Source: Camellia lanceoleosa
Taxonomy: Eukaryota; Streptophyta; Magnoliopsida; Ericales; Theaceae
Direction: 5' to 3'
NCBI GenBank assembly: GCA_025200525.1
Contig: JANUSC010000050.1
Coordinates: 434,001 to 498,000 of the forward strand
Length of the DNA: 64,000 nt
Position 1 is the stretch's first letter; each line of letters begins with the position of its first letter. Below are positions 45,661 to 57,264 of the stretch, one piece after another. The notes below the pieces were generated by a model that was given only the letters and a program-made list of their open reading frames with translations, made no database searches and was not told the DNA's origin. The position numbers and the translations under genes are program-made.

Positions 45661-45900
45661 CAAGTAGTGGTGGGTGGATACTGGAGCAACCCGCCATATC
45701 TGTGTAGATAAGAAGATGTTTACAATCTACAAAGTGGTGGAAAGTGGAGAACGACATTTTATAGGAAACTCTTCCACGTCAACTGTAGAAGGATAAGGAA
45801 AGATCATAATGAAAATGACATCGGGGAAAGAACTCACGCTCAACAATGTACTCTATGTGCTAGAGATTCAAAAGAATTTGATTTCTGGGTCATTTTTTTT
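45661..45900 (+). pseudogene. Protease of the copia element
   Basis: One frame away from the end of gag the sequence reads WWVDTGATRHICVDKKMF, with the active-site DTGA, then VESGERHFIGNSSTSTVEG, a TAA, and TLNNVLYVLEIQKNLISGS. The frameshift at the gag boundary and the stop break it. A poly-T insertion at about 45893-45911 follows. Confidence 0.8.
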
Positions 45901-45929
45901 TTTTTTTTTATGAAGAATGGATTTAAATT

Positions 45930-46820
45930 AGTCTTTGAATTGACAAGGTTGTACTCTCAAAGAATGGAATGTGTGTGAGGCGAGGTTACATGAGTGATGG
46001 ACTTTTGAAGCTCAATGTACTAATTGTTGTACCAAATTTGGCTTTTAATAATAAGAATACATCTTCTGTTTATATTGTTGAATCTTCTTTTTTATGGTAT
46101 GGTACATTAGGACATGTAAATTTTAATTCTTTGCATAGACTTGTTATTTTAGAATGTTTACCAAACTTAGAGTTTGATCCTAATCATAAATATGAGATTT
46201 GTGTTGAGGCAAAACTTACTAAGGCATCATTTAATAAAGTAAAAAGAAGTACTGAACCTCTAAGTTTAATTCACACTGATATCTGTAATTTAAAATTTGT
46301 TCAAACTAGAGGAGGTAAGAAGTACTTTTTTACTTTTATTGATGATTGCACTCGATATGGCTATGTTTACTTATTGAGAAGTAAAGATGAAGCCTTAGAA
46401 TCTTTTAAACAATATAAACTTGAGGGAGTCCTTAGTCCCAAAACGACTAAGATAGGACCAAAAACCGTTGATTGTGTGTTCATTGGTTATACAAATAATA
46501 GTAGTGCATATAGATTTTTAGTTCATAGATCTGAAAATCCGAATATACATATAAACACTATTATTGAGTCAAGGAATGCGTCATTTTTCGAACACATTTT
46601 TCCTTGCAAGGAAATTGAAGAGACAAGTTCAAATAAAATAACTTTTGATATTGCTACGGGTAGTAGTGAAGACCAAAATGATAATAAAACAGATGAACCT
46701 AGACGTAGTAAGAGGGCGAGGATCTTTAAATTATTTGGTCCAGGTTTTCTGACATACCTGTTAGAAAATGAGCCTCAAAACTTCAAGAAAGCAATGACAA
46801 GTCTTGAAGCTCCATTGTGA
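45930..46820 (+). pseudogene. Integrase of the copia element with core deletion
   Basis: The frame 45969-46820 opens with MCVRRGYMSDGLLKLNV and SSFLWYGTLGHVNFNSL, the zinc-binding start, then PLSLIHTDICNLKF with the first catalytic Asp and YFFTFIDDCTRYGYVYLL. After ESFKQYKLE it jumps to GVLSPKTTKIGPKTVDCVF, the region after the core. The second Asp and the Glu of the DDE triad are missing. The tail has EPRRSKRARIFKLFGPGF and ends at the gap before RT. Confidence 0.85.
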
Positions 46821-47441
46821 AGAGAGACTGTGAATAGTGAAGTTGAATCAATATTGTAAAATCATATTTGAGAACTAGTGGATCTTCCACTAGGGTGCAA
46901 CCCTCTTGGATATAAGTGTATATTCAAGAGAAAAATGAAAGCAGATGATTCAATTGATAAATAAAAGGCTAGGCTTGTTATTAAGGGATACAGATAGAAG
47001 AAATGCCTTAATTATTTTTACACCTATTCACCAGTGACAAGAATAACATCTATTTGCATGCTAATTGCGATTGCAGCTTTGTATAATCTGGCGATACATC
47101 AAATGGATGTTAAAACAACCTTTTTGAATGGCGAGTTAGATGAGGAAATCTATATGGAATAACCGGAAGGGTTTCAAGTTCCTGACCAAGAGAAAAAGGT
47201 TGGTAAACTTGTGAAATCCCTTTATGGATTAAAACAAGCTCTGAAACAATGGTATGAAAAAATTGATCACCCCAAACTTTCAGATGGTTTTAAGATAAAC
47301 AAATGTGACAAATGCTTCTATGTTAAAAGCACAGACAAAGGCTATGTCATAATTTGTCTTTATGTGGATGACATGCTCATTATTAGAAGCAATAATGACA
47401 TGATTAAATGCACAAAGAAAATGTTGAAAAAAAAAAATTGA
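46821..47441 (+). pseudogene. Reverse transcriptase of the copia element
   Basis: Read-through gives LGCNPLGYKCIFKRKMKADD and KARLVIKGYR, then YSPVTRITSICMLIAIAALY, HQMDVKTTFLNGELDEEIYM, a TAA, PEGFQVPDQEKKVGKLVKSL and the catalytic ICLYVDDMLII. At least four stops occur before 47211. A run of nine A's at 47430-47438 shifts the frame before the RNase H part. The YVDD site is intact. Confidence 0.85.
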
Positions 47442-47442
47442 C

Positions 47443-48311
47443 ATGAAAGATCTGAGGGTAGCAGATGTAATTCTAGGAATAAAAATTACTAGAACATCTG
47501 AAGGATATGCTTTATCTCAATCTCATTATGTTGAGAAGATTCTGGAGAAATTTAAAAGGCATGATGACCGTCCTACTAAAATATCTGTTGACATTAGTCT
47601 TCATTTGTCAAAAAATACAAGTGCAGGTATATCACAATTAGAGTACTCTCGGATAATTGGAAGCTTGATGTACTTAATAAATTGCACTAGGCCAGATATA
47701 GCCTATGCTATAAGCAAATTGAGTAGGTAGACAAGTAATCCAAGGTCTGGTCATTGGAAAGCGATAATTAAGGTGCTTAGGTATCTAAGATATACGCAGA
47801 ATAATGGCTTACATTATACCAAATATCCAACAGTACTCAAGGGATTAAGCGATCCAAATTGGATATCGGATACTAAAGACTCAAATTCCACTAGTGGATA
47901 TGTCTTTACCCTAGGAGGTGCTACAGTCTCTTGGAAATCTTCCAAGCAGACGTGCATAGCAAGATGGACAATGGAATCTGAGTTTATCACATTAGATAAA
48001 ATAAGAGAAGAAGTAGAATGGCTTCGTAATTTCTTAGAAGACATTCCAATGTGGCCTAAACCTATGCTAGCTATATGCATTCACTGTGATAGTGAAGCAA
48101 CAATAGGATGTGCACAAAATTATATATATAACGGTAAGTCTCGACACATTCGTTGAAGACGTAATACCGTTAGGTATTTGCTCTCACATGGAATAATTTC
48201 CATAAATAATGTAAAATCAAGAGAGAATATTGCAAATCTATTAATTAAAGGGCTAGCCAGAGAGCAAGTGTACCATTTATCGAGGGGAATGAGATTAAAG
48301 CCTATTACTTA
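47443..48311 (+). pseudogene. RT end and RNase H of the copia element
   Basis: MKDLRVADVILGIKITRTSE and SLMYLINCTRPDIAYAISKL, a TAG, then [73 protein letters not shown] and YNGKSRHIR. The last part, after a TGA, ends RGMRLKPIT at 48311. The usual STxEAEY-type motif is WTMESEF. Two stops break it. Confidence 0.85.
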
Positions 48312-48895
48312 AAATTCGCCATAATGGCAACCCAACCTAGTTGACTGGAGATCCCAAAATCTAGGTTCAAAGGGATAACCGAATTATGGATGACTTCACG
48401 TATCACTAAGGAGGTTTACTCCTACACATTTCTATGATAAGAAGAGTGATACCTGCAGCGTTAGTAAGATAAACTTTGCTTTTAACGATTCTTATAGCTT
48501 GGACATCCAAGTGGGGTATAGCAGGATATTCTTAATAAGAAGTCACTTATATGAGTGTGAACTGGGCCGGTTCTGTGAGAATTGAGAAGGCTAAATTCTC
48601 TAGAGCACTCATGAATTACCAGGTGTTGTTCAGGGCCAAAATGAACACAACCGTAAGAACCAAATTGTGTCTGACGATACACTATGTGTAGACTATTGTC
48701 TTGGCCTACACAAATAGCTGAACAGTTCAAGGCATCGCGTCCACTGGTTAGCCAGTAAGTCTGATAGGCTTTTACTAGAGAAGGTTCAAAGCTAAAAGCT
48801 ACATATCTCGATGTGGTGTATCTTCTTAATGTACTCTTTTTTCGTATGCATTTTATTGCATGTCCGTTATCGTGAATTCTATTCATGTGGGGGAT
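48312..48895 (+). other. 3' untranslated region and PPT of the copia element
   Basis: No gene. The minus-strand 134-codon frame at 48482-48886 matches nothing I know. The PPT GTGGGGGAT lies at 48887-48895. Confidence 0.7.
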
Positions 48896-50010
48896 TATTG
48901 GAAAATGGCTTTGGAGGCTTTGGAAAAACCTTATTTTTTGCTAACTTTGAGCATTAATTAAGGTAGAACCCATGAGTTATTTTTAACGTTTCTAATTGGG
49001 TTCATGTTTAATGTCGCGTAGTGAATAACATCGTGTATTTGGTTGCTCAAAACCATTTCCGGATGAATCAGAATTCAACGCGCATTTTCTGATTCGTGGA
49101 AATAGCTTTAGGTAGGTTTCTTACACATTTGTGAAATGTGCATGTCCCATATTGGAAAGGCTTAAGGTTCTGAATGGATTTATATACACTAGCTTGGGAT
49201 ACATGGGATGGGCTCCAAAGGGTATCCAAGTTTATAGAAGGGTGAGGTTATGGGTAAAGTGGACTAGACCCATTGGACCTATCGTCAGCCCGTCTGGTCA
49301 GTCGGGTGGGCTGGGCTGGGCTTAGGCGCGGGTGCGAGGTGTGAGGTTGGGTTGGGCTTGTTCGGCCTAATACTTATCTTTTTGGACCAAAAACATTTGC
49401 ATTTTATTTATTTAATTTTGAATTTTGGTTTCAAAATTCAAATTAAATCTGTCTGGTTTTTTTTTCTCACACCCAAACAAGTTCATACCAGTTGAATTCA
49501 CCCGAACAGGTTTTCTACATGTTTATTCCACCCAAACAGATTCAGATATGTCCAAAATAGGTTTTCTACTTGTTCAGAAAAGCCACTTGCTCTTCTATAT
49601 AAAGCCCTTCCATTCCAGCAATTCTTGGCATCTAATTTTTCCCTCAAAATTTCGTCATTCTTCTTCTGTTCATCTATGTGTTTCTGTATTTGTTCTGCAT
49701 TTAATTTTTAGGAAAAAAAAAAGAGAGTCACAACAGAGTTTTGGTTCGCCATACTTGATTTTGTAGTGCTACAAATAAAGTGTTAGTCATTGCTTCCTAG
49801 GAAGTAGACCCCGGTAAATCTCGAAGCACCGGAGCGAGGGCGAAATCTACTTTAAGGAGATTGTGTCTAACACAAGTCTCGACGTTAAAAGTTTATGTAC
49901 GCATTAATTCAGAATTTAATTTATTAAATTATTTTATGGATCATTTATTTTTATTTTGTTGTTTATCTTGTTCATACATTTAATTTACACATACACTACA
50001 GGAAATAACA
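48896..50010 (+). repeat. 3' LTR of the copia element
   Basis: Matches the 5' LTR but starts TATTGG, a changed first dinucleotide, and carries about 220 extra bases in U3 (about 49310-49560). TATATAAAG is at 49596-49604. It ends GGAAATAACA before ATAGT. Confidence 0.9.
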
Positions 50011-50089
50011 ATAGTATCCTCCAATCTAAATCATGAACTGGAGGACTCCAAGTCCATAAAAGAATTACACAAAAGTTGACTACTAATAA

Positions 50090-50633
50090 GAGCATCCACA
50101 TTAGCCTTACTAAATGTAGTTTTTGGTTAAATATAACTAGCAAATCATAAAATTCTTACTCCATCAGTCTCAACAAATTATTTCTAAACTAGCTTTTGGT
50201 TGAATTTGCTACAATACCTCAACAAATTTGTTGAGGTACTATTTAATAGTTATTCAATAGTTTATTATTTTTTTGAGATAGATTAATCTATTTTTTATTA
50301 TATTTTCTCACCCACCGGACGTCCTCTCGGATGTCCACCTGGATGTCCCTGTAGAAAATGAATTTTTACTAAATTTTAGCCTAACCGGTCGACCGCCCGG
50401 TTGATCTTCCCTCAATGGATTTGCCTTCTTCAGCTGCTGCTCTCTGCTGCTGCTATGGTACACTAGAAAAAGTATATTTAAATTGAAAAAGATAAATGAA
50501 TAAAAAATAATATTTTAATAAAATAAAATTTTAAAATAGAGAATTTGATGGAGTGTATATATAAAAAAGAGATCTGCTAAAATACAAAAGTGGATGTTAT
50601 AATATGGCTCAAAATTTGCTGGTGCGGATGCTC
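50090..50633. mobile_element. PIF/Harbinger-like MITE
   Basis: The ends GAGCATCCACATTAGC and GCTGGTGCGGATGCTC are inverted repeats. TAA flanks both sides (50087-50089 and 50634-50636), the 3-bp duplication typical of PIF/Harbinger. It is 544 bp and has no coding capacity. Confidence 0.75.
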
Positions 50634-50978
50634 TAAGGGCCATTAATAACCAATTCCAATTATCTATATTATTATATTAAGCAAAACTTGAACAACCTTT
50701 ACTTACTTCTCTTTATTATATGTTATTTATATTTCTTTGGATAAAACAAAAAAAAATTAAATAGATATATAAGAGGAATGAAACTGAAATCTTGAGCTTT
50801 AGATCTAAGAAACAAAATTCTCACTAACTAACACACAATATATAATAAATATTTTATTTTATTTCATTTTTATTTATTTAAATTGCATACATAACGCTAT
50901 TTTATTAATGGAAAGCATGACCATAAGACAACGACAATTATAATAATTTTTTTATTTTGTTGTTTTTTTCTGCTACTT

Positions 50979-51431
50979 TTACCATTTATACATAAGATCC
51001 CATCCACCATAGCCATTAAGAGAGTAAGCTCCATCGGTTCTTATGCTCCACCAGCACCTTTCAGCACACCGTCCTTTGTCTCGGCCCTCCCGGAACACGT
51101 CGAAGCTCTCGGAGACACCATTCCAAAACATGTAGCAGTAAAATAGAGTGTTGTGGATGAACAGATTTGCCTTGAAATGCCATGTAAATGAAGAGTGAAA
51201 TGCCAAGTCATGTTGCCCTAAGTCATCATCTTTGGACTTGCAACGGATGGTTAGGGTTATCCCTGCTCCCAAATCATTTGTTATGTTCATATGCCTTGTT
51301 GGGAAACGAGAATAGCTCACTCCATTTGTAATCTCTTGTGTTTCTTCTTTGCCATTAATGGCAAAAGAAACTTGCGAAAATATGAGCGATGACAAAATGA
51401 GCAAGAGAAACACAAACTTGAAGTCAGACAT
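50979..51431 (-). CDS. S-protein homologue (SPH), secreted, self-incompatibility S1 family
   Basis: A single uninterrupted frame of 150 residues, the usual size for this small, usually intronless family. Residues 1-24 (MSDFKFVFLLLILSSLIFSQ VSFA) are a signal peptide. The mature part has the family blocks NITNDLGAGITLTIRCKSKD (residues 49-68), DDLG with HDLAFHSSFTWHFKANLF, LFYCYMFW, and RCAERCWWSIRTDGAYSLNG near the end. Four Cys at 64, 99, 122 and 126 are placed for the two family disulphides, and NIT at 49 is a possible glycosylation site. Family members include the stigma S protein of field poppy, and most plant homologues have unknown roles as secreted peptides. The start is the first Met, directly before the signal peptide. 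It is flanked by MITEs. Expression is not shown. Confidence 0.9.
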   Translation of the reverse strand: MSDFKFVFLLLILSSLIFSQVSFAINGKEETQEITNGVSYSRFPTRHMNITNDLGAGITLTIRCKSKDDDLGQHDLAFHSSFTWHFKANLFIHNTLFYCYMFWNGVSESFDVFREGRDKGRCAERCWWSIRTDGAYSLNGYGGWDLMYKW

Positions 51432-51508
51432 TTTTTTGGGATTCGTTTCCCTTTTATTTATTTATTTTTAAAGAAAATCGCATGATTTCTAGTATGGCTT
51501 TGAACACC

Positions 51509-51516
51509 TTTAAATA
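51509..51516 (-). promoter_or_regulatory. Candidate TATA box of the SPH gene
   Basis: TATTTAAA on the minus strand, about 78 bases before the start codon. Spacing is plausible. Confidence 0.4.
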
Positions 51517-51943
51517 TGGGGTTTTTGGGATGGACTAAACAATCCATTTCAAGTTAAAATAGTTAATAAAATAAAAATTAATGTTATATAGACTAATTAA
51601 TATATTAATTAGGATATTAATTGATGATGTGATATAATTTAAAATATTTTTGATATTTATAATTTGTATAATAAGTGGGATCAATAATAATGCTATAACT
51701 AGTATTAGTACACTAGTTAGTACATTAATTAATGCATGTAGCACTACTCATAAATAAAATATCCTATCATATTACTATATTCATTTTTTTACACGTTGTT
51801 TCGTAAAAAATTAAATAGTCAACTAAAAGTATGTAGACTAGATTTATTGTTAGTGTGACCCATATTATATTGGAATTTACATTATACACTTTATTTTCAG
51901 TAATGAGTACTTTTAATTTATTTTATTTTATTTTTTTTGAAAT

Positions 51944-52462
51944 ACATAGTTTTTGGATAAATTACAATTTTCTTTTTATGCTTGGTCATTTTTTTATTTT
52001 GGCCAATGAATTCTTTTCTCCCATTTTAGATCTTCATGTTTCAAATTTTTTTAAGTAGTTCAAAAGTTAACTTATGTCCATAATTAGACAAAATATGACA
52101 CATTAACAACTACATAGCATAAAAATATATTATTATATATACTTCAAAAGCTAATTTATGTCCATAATTAGACAAAAAATGACACATTAATAGCTAATGA
52201 CATAAAAATATATTATTATATATAATTCACATATCTAATACAAACCTAAACTCCAATATCATAATATATTTTTATGCCACCTAGTTGCTAATGTGTCATG
52301 ATCAATCTAATTATGGACATAAGTTAATTTTGAAATAAATTGAGAAAAATTTGAAAAACAAAGTACCAAAATGAGAAAAATAAAATAAAATTAAATGCCA
52401 AAGTGAAATAATGACCAAATATAAATGGAGTAAAGTATAATTTACCCCCATAGTTTTTTGGA
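51944..52462. mobile_element. Foldback element with arms of about 190 bp and inner duplications
   Basis: The left arm has ACATAGTTTTTGGATAAATT and GCTTGGTCATTTTTTTATTT, then TTAACTTATGTCCATAATTA. The minus-strand right arm has ACTATGGGGGTAAATTATAC, TTTGGTCATTATTTCACTTT, and the same TTAACTTATGTCCATAATTA. The inner part of the left arm (TTATGTCCATAATTAGACAA...) is duplicated in tandem at about 52070 and 52152. No coding capacity. Confidence 0.8.
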
Positions 52463-52479
52463 AGACTTGCGTGTGTGTC

Positions 52480-52912
52480 ATAATAGATGAAGTTATTATC
52501 CAATAGGTCTTGTAATAATTAATGGTTTTTTTCATCCAACATTATTAAAAAAACGTTACTAATTGTTAATTTTTAGTGATTGTTTGAAAATTTTATCACA
52601 AAAAATATCATTAAGTATAAGTTTTAGTGACAACTTAAAAAAGTCATTTAAAAAAAAGGCTATTAATTTTCAACTTAAGCGACAGTTTGAAAATTTTATC
52701 ACAGAAAAACGTTACTAATTATAAGTTCTAGCGACAATTTATAAAAACCGTGACCAAAAAAATGAAAAATCACTGATTGTTAATTTTTAGCGACACATAC
52801 AAAAAATAGTCATAAAATATTATTTTTAGCGATGATTTTATTATAATTTATTTTCAATAAGACTTAACATAAATCAAAATCCAACTATTAGGATTTTGGG
52901 TGGTTTACCTAG
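52480..52912 (-). mobile_element. MITE copy B, minus orientation
   Basis: Read on the minus strand it starts ATCCTAATAGTTGGATTTTG and runs through GTCGCTAAAA-type repeats to TAATGGGTC-like end sequence near 52500. Same family as 4221-4548. Confidence 0.7.
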
Positions 52913-53154
52913 TTTTTTCACGGACATCTACGTAGCAAGAGGCTCTTAAATGCAATAATTTTGTATCCAAATTTAAGGAATTGAACAGAATACTATTTTG
53001 GCAAGTCTATAAAATAGTTAAAAATTCATTACAAAAAATTCAATTGTCAAATTTTTTTTCCTTACTTTTGTATACATCTTTTTTTTAAAAAGTCAAAAAA
53101 TAACTAAAATGGTTACTTTCCAAAACAACCTAAGCTTTTTTATTTTAGGTAAAC

Positions 53155-53405
53155 TACTAATAGGTCCTAATAGTTGGACTTAATACCCATCAAGTCCTAT
53201 TAAAAATAAGTCTTGGTAAAACTGTCGTAAATAATTTTTTTATGACAATTTTTTATATATGTCACTAAAAATTGATAATTAGTGACTTTTTTTGTTATGA
53301 TTTTTATAAATTGTCGTTAAAACTTACAATTAATGACTTTTTTTTATGATAAATTTTTACCATAGGACCCATTAGATAATAAATCCACTTATTAGGACTT
53401 ACACG
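53155..53405 (+). mobile_element. MITE copy C, plus orientation
   Basis: Starts AATAGGTCCTAATAGTTGGA and ends ACTTATTAGGACTTAC. The end, inverted, reads GTAAGTCCTAATAAGTGG and pairs with the start over about 40 bp. Inside are TCACTAAAAATTGATAATTA then GTGAC repeats. It sits 240 bp from copy B in opposite orientation. Confidence 0.75.
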
Positions 53406-54414
53406 TAAATACTCATTTTATTTTTTATGGTAACAAACCTATCTAATGTACAATGAAAATGGTATGAAAATATTTTCATAAATAGAAGAAATGAATCATA
53501 TCTATCTACCCTATTATATATATAAGCAAAAGTGTTCTAGAGTGTCAAAGTTCAAAACGTTAATCCTTATTTATCATAATTTTGAATTTTTTAAATATAA
53601 AAATACAGATCTTTATCTTTTAACATTTATTAAAGGAAAGAATAAGATTTTTAAAGTATTAAAGTTTAGTATTAGGGGTGGTTTGGGATGATATAAATAA
53701 GTACACGTTTTGACTTTTTATGAAATATGGGTTGGGTTTTAAGTGATGTGGTAGAGAGGTGATGTGACTTAAATAAAATAATGAGACTTAAATAGAATAG
53801 TGACTTTTTGACTTTTTTAAGTTATGACAAACAAAACTTTAGTAGGCATTATAAGTCATGTCACCTATATGAAAATGGCAATGGCATCTCTTTAGTCTGA
53901 AAATGGATTAGAGAATATTGTTGGATTTTTGTGGGCTCATCAAGAAACCTACATTGATAATTCTAACCGTTTAATGTGTAAGTTCGTTGAGTTTTTTTAT
54001 TTTTGCAAAAATTCACGTTGTTCTAATATCGAAAGCCATCAAATTTGTGTCAACGATAAGTATGATTTTAAAAATAAATTGTTGACATCAATGTGATCTA
54101 ATCAAGTGGTTATTAATATCTGATTAACGTAATTTCTTACAATAATGAAGTACTCAGCAAGCCCTATATATTGAAATGGTGTAGATCATCGAGACGGACC
54201 CAAAATAGACCTGAAATGAGCTAGTTTGGACCGTCCAATTAGAAATACGGGACTGGAGACCGTTCAATCCTATGAAAATATTTTAAAATTTTCAAACATA
54301 ATACTCCTGTCCAGAGTTAAAAATGGAAAATTAATTATACATTTACGTTGTAAACTCTAAAATTTATGTATTACAAAATTAATAAATACTTCATATGTCA
54401 AACATGTCACGCCT
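53406..54414. other. AT-rich intergenic DNA
   Basis: No gene recognised. 53675-53845 has weak hAT-MITE-like ends (ggggtggtttggga and the inverse of acaaacaaaacttt). Confidence 0.4.
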
Positions 54415-56641
54415 CGAAAATTTACACAATAAAGATTTATCAACTTCCATTATTTAATTTAAATGTAAGTATGTCTTAATATTAATATCATCCTTAAATC
54501 TCCAACATCTATATTCATTAACCATCAAGATATTTACAAAAGAATGTTCCACATGCGGTTATATATTCAACATCCCTAGTATATGGATCTATAGCATGTG
54601 GTGCGAATAAATGTCCTTAAGGGCTATAATTTCTAAGGTTTAAGCCCGGTTACACAAAAGTGATTTTGAACCTATAAATATAAAGCCCTTGACTTGTCAA
54701 AAATAATCACACCAAAGAAAAGAGCCTTGTGCTCTCAAAACATATTTCCACGCCTCCATTGGGTGAGCACAAAGCCTAGTAGGAAAATATTAACAAATAC
54801 ATTTTATACACTCTCATGGGATGAATGTATATACCATGCCATGTTAAAAAATGCATATCTTCATCCTTTGAAACTTTTGTGCACAATGCAATATCAGGAA
54901 TTTAACAATTCAATAATTTCAATGTAGTTCAAAAGGGGCAGTAAATACGACTGAGGTAGTCGCTAGGTTGGTGTTTGCAAGTAGTCCTAACAAGCACTAC
55001 CAATCCCCACTTTATCGGTAGGTAACCGGAAGGCACATGGTACCTCATCCGCGCGTGTTTTTGGTCTTACATCATGGAAACTCAGGTGAACTTAACCAAT
55101 ACCAATTATACCCCCTATTCAGACTTAGCAACGTATTTATCTCAAAAACAAATCAATATGATATTGTTTTACAAAACAATTCCCTTTCTTAAAGCAGTAC
55201 TTTTTTCAATGCAATATTCAAAATAAATTGCATTAATGATAAAATGGAATGACGATGCAAATTTCCTATGCAATAACAAAGTTCTATTTGAACATCTCAA
55301 CAATGACAATTCGAGAGGTGATGATAATTAAATTAAGTTCAAATGCAATATATTTCTACATCAATGTCTTGAAATTTCTCAATTTCTTAATTCCTCCACA
55401 CAATCCTCCATTGTGATCAAATTCCACATCTCTTGTCATTATAACCTCATGATACACTTACAAGAGAATAAACAATACATTATCAACCTTCATGCATTTT
55501 TTTTTTTTATAAATTCATCATCATTTTTAGCATTTGATGTTTCCAAAATAACAACAAGAAGCCACTGCTCAAGCTTTCCAATTCTATAATTCTCATTTTC
55601 TCATGAAATCTCTTCATTTGATACAACTATATAATTTCCTCTATCACTTACGTAGCAAATTATCAAGTATCAATTTCATAATATCATGACTTTTCCCAAA
55701 ATCTCCAAATTCTAGGGTTTCCACCAAAAACAAGGTTTTTGTTCCATTTTTGAAAAGGTTTTTCCAAAACAACGCCCACACCCTAGAACATGCTCATATT
55801 CTCAAAAATTTTGGGAAAAATAGAGAAAATCAACTTCTAACATCATCTAGGGTTCAACAACCCAAAATCATAGCTCATAACATGATGAAATACTTAAAAC
55901 ATGTATAAACTTGCAAAAATGTATATATAACTCAAAGATTATCCCTACCTCAAGCTTGGAAGATGAAGAGGAAGAAAACCTTAGAAATCAAGGTCAGCAA
56001 AAATTTGATCCAATCGGTTATACTCGTAGTCCTCGTTGCCTTCTTTGATTTGGTGTAAAAAGTCCCCTCAAGCTATTGAAGATTTGAGCTAAATCTTAGA
56101 GAGAAGTTGTATTTGGGTGTATTTTTAGAGAGAAGGGAGAGAATAGATGAATATAGAGAGCGAGAGAGAGAAGAAAATCTGTGCAAAAACACTTTTGGCA
56201 TCAGTTTTGAGGAAAAGAGCACGAGTTTCGAGACAGACGCGTTGAAATCCTCCCAAGTGGTTTCAATTCCGCATAAATGGAATTCCTAATCCTCACAAGC
56301 ATAAATTTTTACCTTAAGGACGGATTACTCCAGAGAGCTACCCAGAAAAATCACCCAAAATCTGCTCAAGCTTTTCTGCCTAGAATACTCTGAAAATTTT
56401 GGAAAACCCTGTAAGGATCTGCTCGGGTGGTTTCCAATTTCACATGAGTAGTTTTGCCTAGAAATCATAAAGTGATTTTGCAAACCAAGGCAAGTTCCAG
56501 TGCCCAAAACTCAAAATTTTCAACCCCAAAAAAGTTAAGAGAGGTTAAGTAGGAGTAGAAAAGGAATCTCAATGACCCGAAAGATATACATACTACCTTG
56601 CTACACAATACTGTTCAAGCCCCAAAACCCGAGACATCACA
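54415..56641 (-). repeat. 3' LTR of a minus-strand Ty3/gypsy element
   Basis: On the minus strand it starts TGTGATGTCTCGGG after a PPT and ends CGAGGCGTGACA, giving 2,227 bp. The end phrase is typical of chromovirus LTRs. No second copy is in the window. Confidence 0.7.
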
Positions 56642-56789
56642 ACCTTCCCTCCTTAGGAATTTTGCCTCTGAAATTTGGTTACACCTCTCATCAATACGTC
56701 CAAAGAACAAGAACAAACCAACAACAAGGCTCCGAGTGGTAACAACCACACTAATGACAAAATGAATCCATAATAGCAACAAATCAAGC
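56642..56789 (-). other. PPT and 3' untranslated remnant of that element
   Basis: On the minus strand AATTCCTAAGGAGGGAAGGT precedes the LTR, after AAATTTCAGAGGCAAAATTC. The rest is untranslated. Confidence 0.6.
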
Positions 56790-57264
56790 ATGACATGGAG
56801 ATCTCAATCTCAACAACATTTTACTATCATTATAAGAATACTAGGTGATGAAAGCCTCAGCTAATTCCTCTCAAACTTTCTTTACTGAGTTCTCTAGCTT
56901 AGTACCAGATAAGAGCCACTCCTGACATGGTTCTTCCGAACAAGGAAAGCTTTTGAGCCTGAGCTAGGCCCATGGGCTTCAGAATGTCTGAAAAGAGGCA
57001 GATATGAACCATAGGGTCACTAGATCCATCAAATCTATCAATATATGGCATCTTGAACTGCTCGAACAACCTTATAGTTGTTTTAGTAAACCCATCCTTG
57101 ATGTCTAGAACCGAGTTGATCCCTTCTGATTGTTTGAACATTTTCTCTAATTTGGATATTTTCAGCATTGTCGGGTCAATTTCATCAATATCCGTGGGGA
57201 AAAGTCCTCTCATTGGCAGTGTAAGAACTCCAAGATCTTCTTGCAACTTAGGCATAACTAGTGG
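56790..57264 (-). pseudogene. Ty3/gypsy gag fragment
   Basis: The minus frame reads KMPYIDRFDGSSDPMVHICL, then FSDILKPMGLAQAQKLSLFG, then RTMSGVALIWY. One frame on it gives TKLENSVKKV, a stop, and EELAEAFIT. These are capsid blocks of the Tat/Ogre or Athila type. It lies directly against the 3' untranslated remnant of another element, so RT and integrase are missing. The right end at 57264 is cut by an LTR. Confidence 0.75.

Larger units (their letters stand above)
43491..50010 (+). mobile_element. Ty1/copia retrotransposon (Tork-like), full length but decayed
   Basis: LTRs lie at 43491-44383 and 48896-50010. ATAGT lies at 43486-43490 and 50011-50015. Order is gag, protease, integrase, RT, RNase H, as in Ty1/copia. 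The RNase H and gag wording is closest to TNT1/Tork-type elements by memory. Gag, protease, integrase and RT carry stops or frameshifts, and the integrase core is deleted. The 3' LTR is about 220 bp longer than the 5' LTR because of a U3 indel. Confidence 0.9.

Noticed and set aside
48482..48886. 134-codon minus frame in the copia 3' region
   Set aside because: Antisense to an untranslated region, no recognisable domain, and length is within chance for this composition.
54694..54927. 77-codon plus frame
   Set aside because: Lies in an LTR on the opposite strand; no domain or conservation visible.
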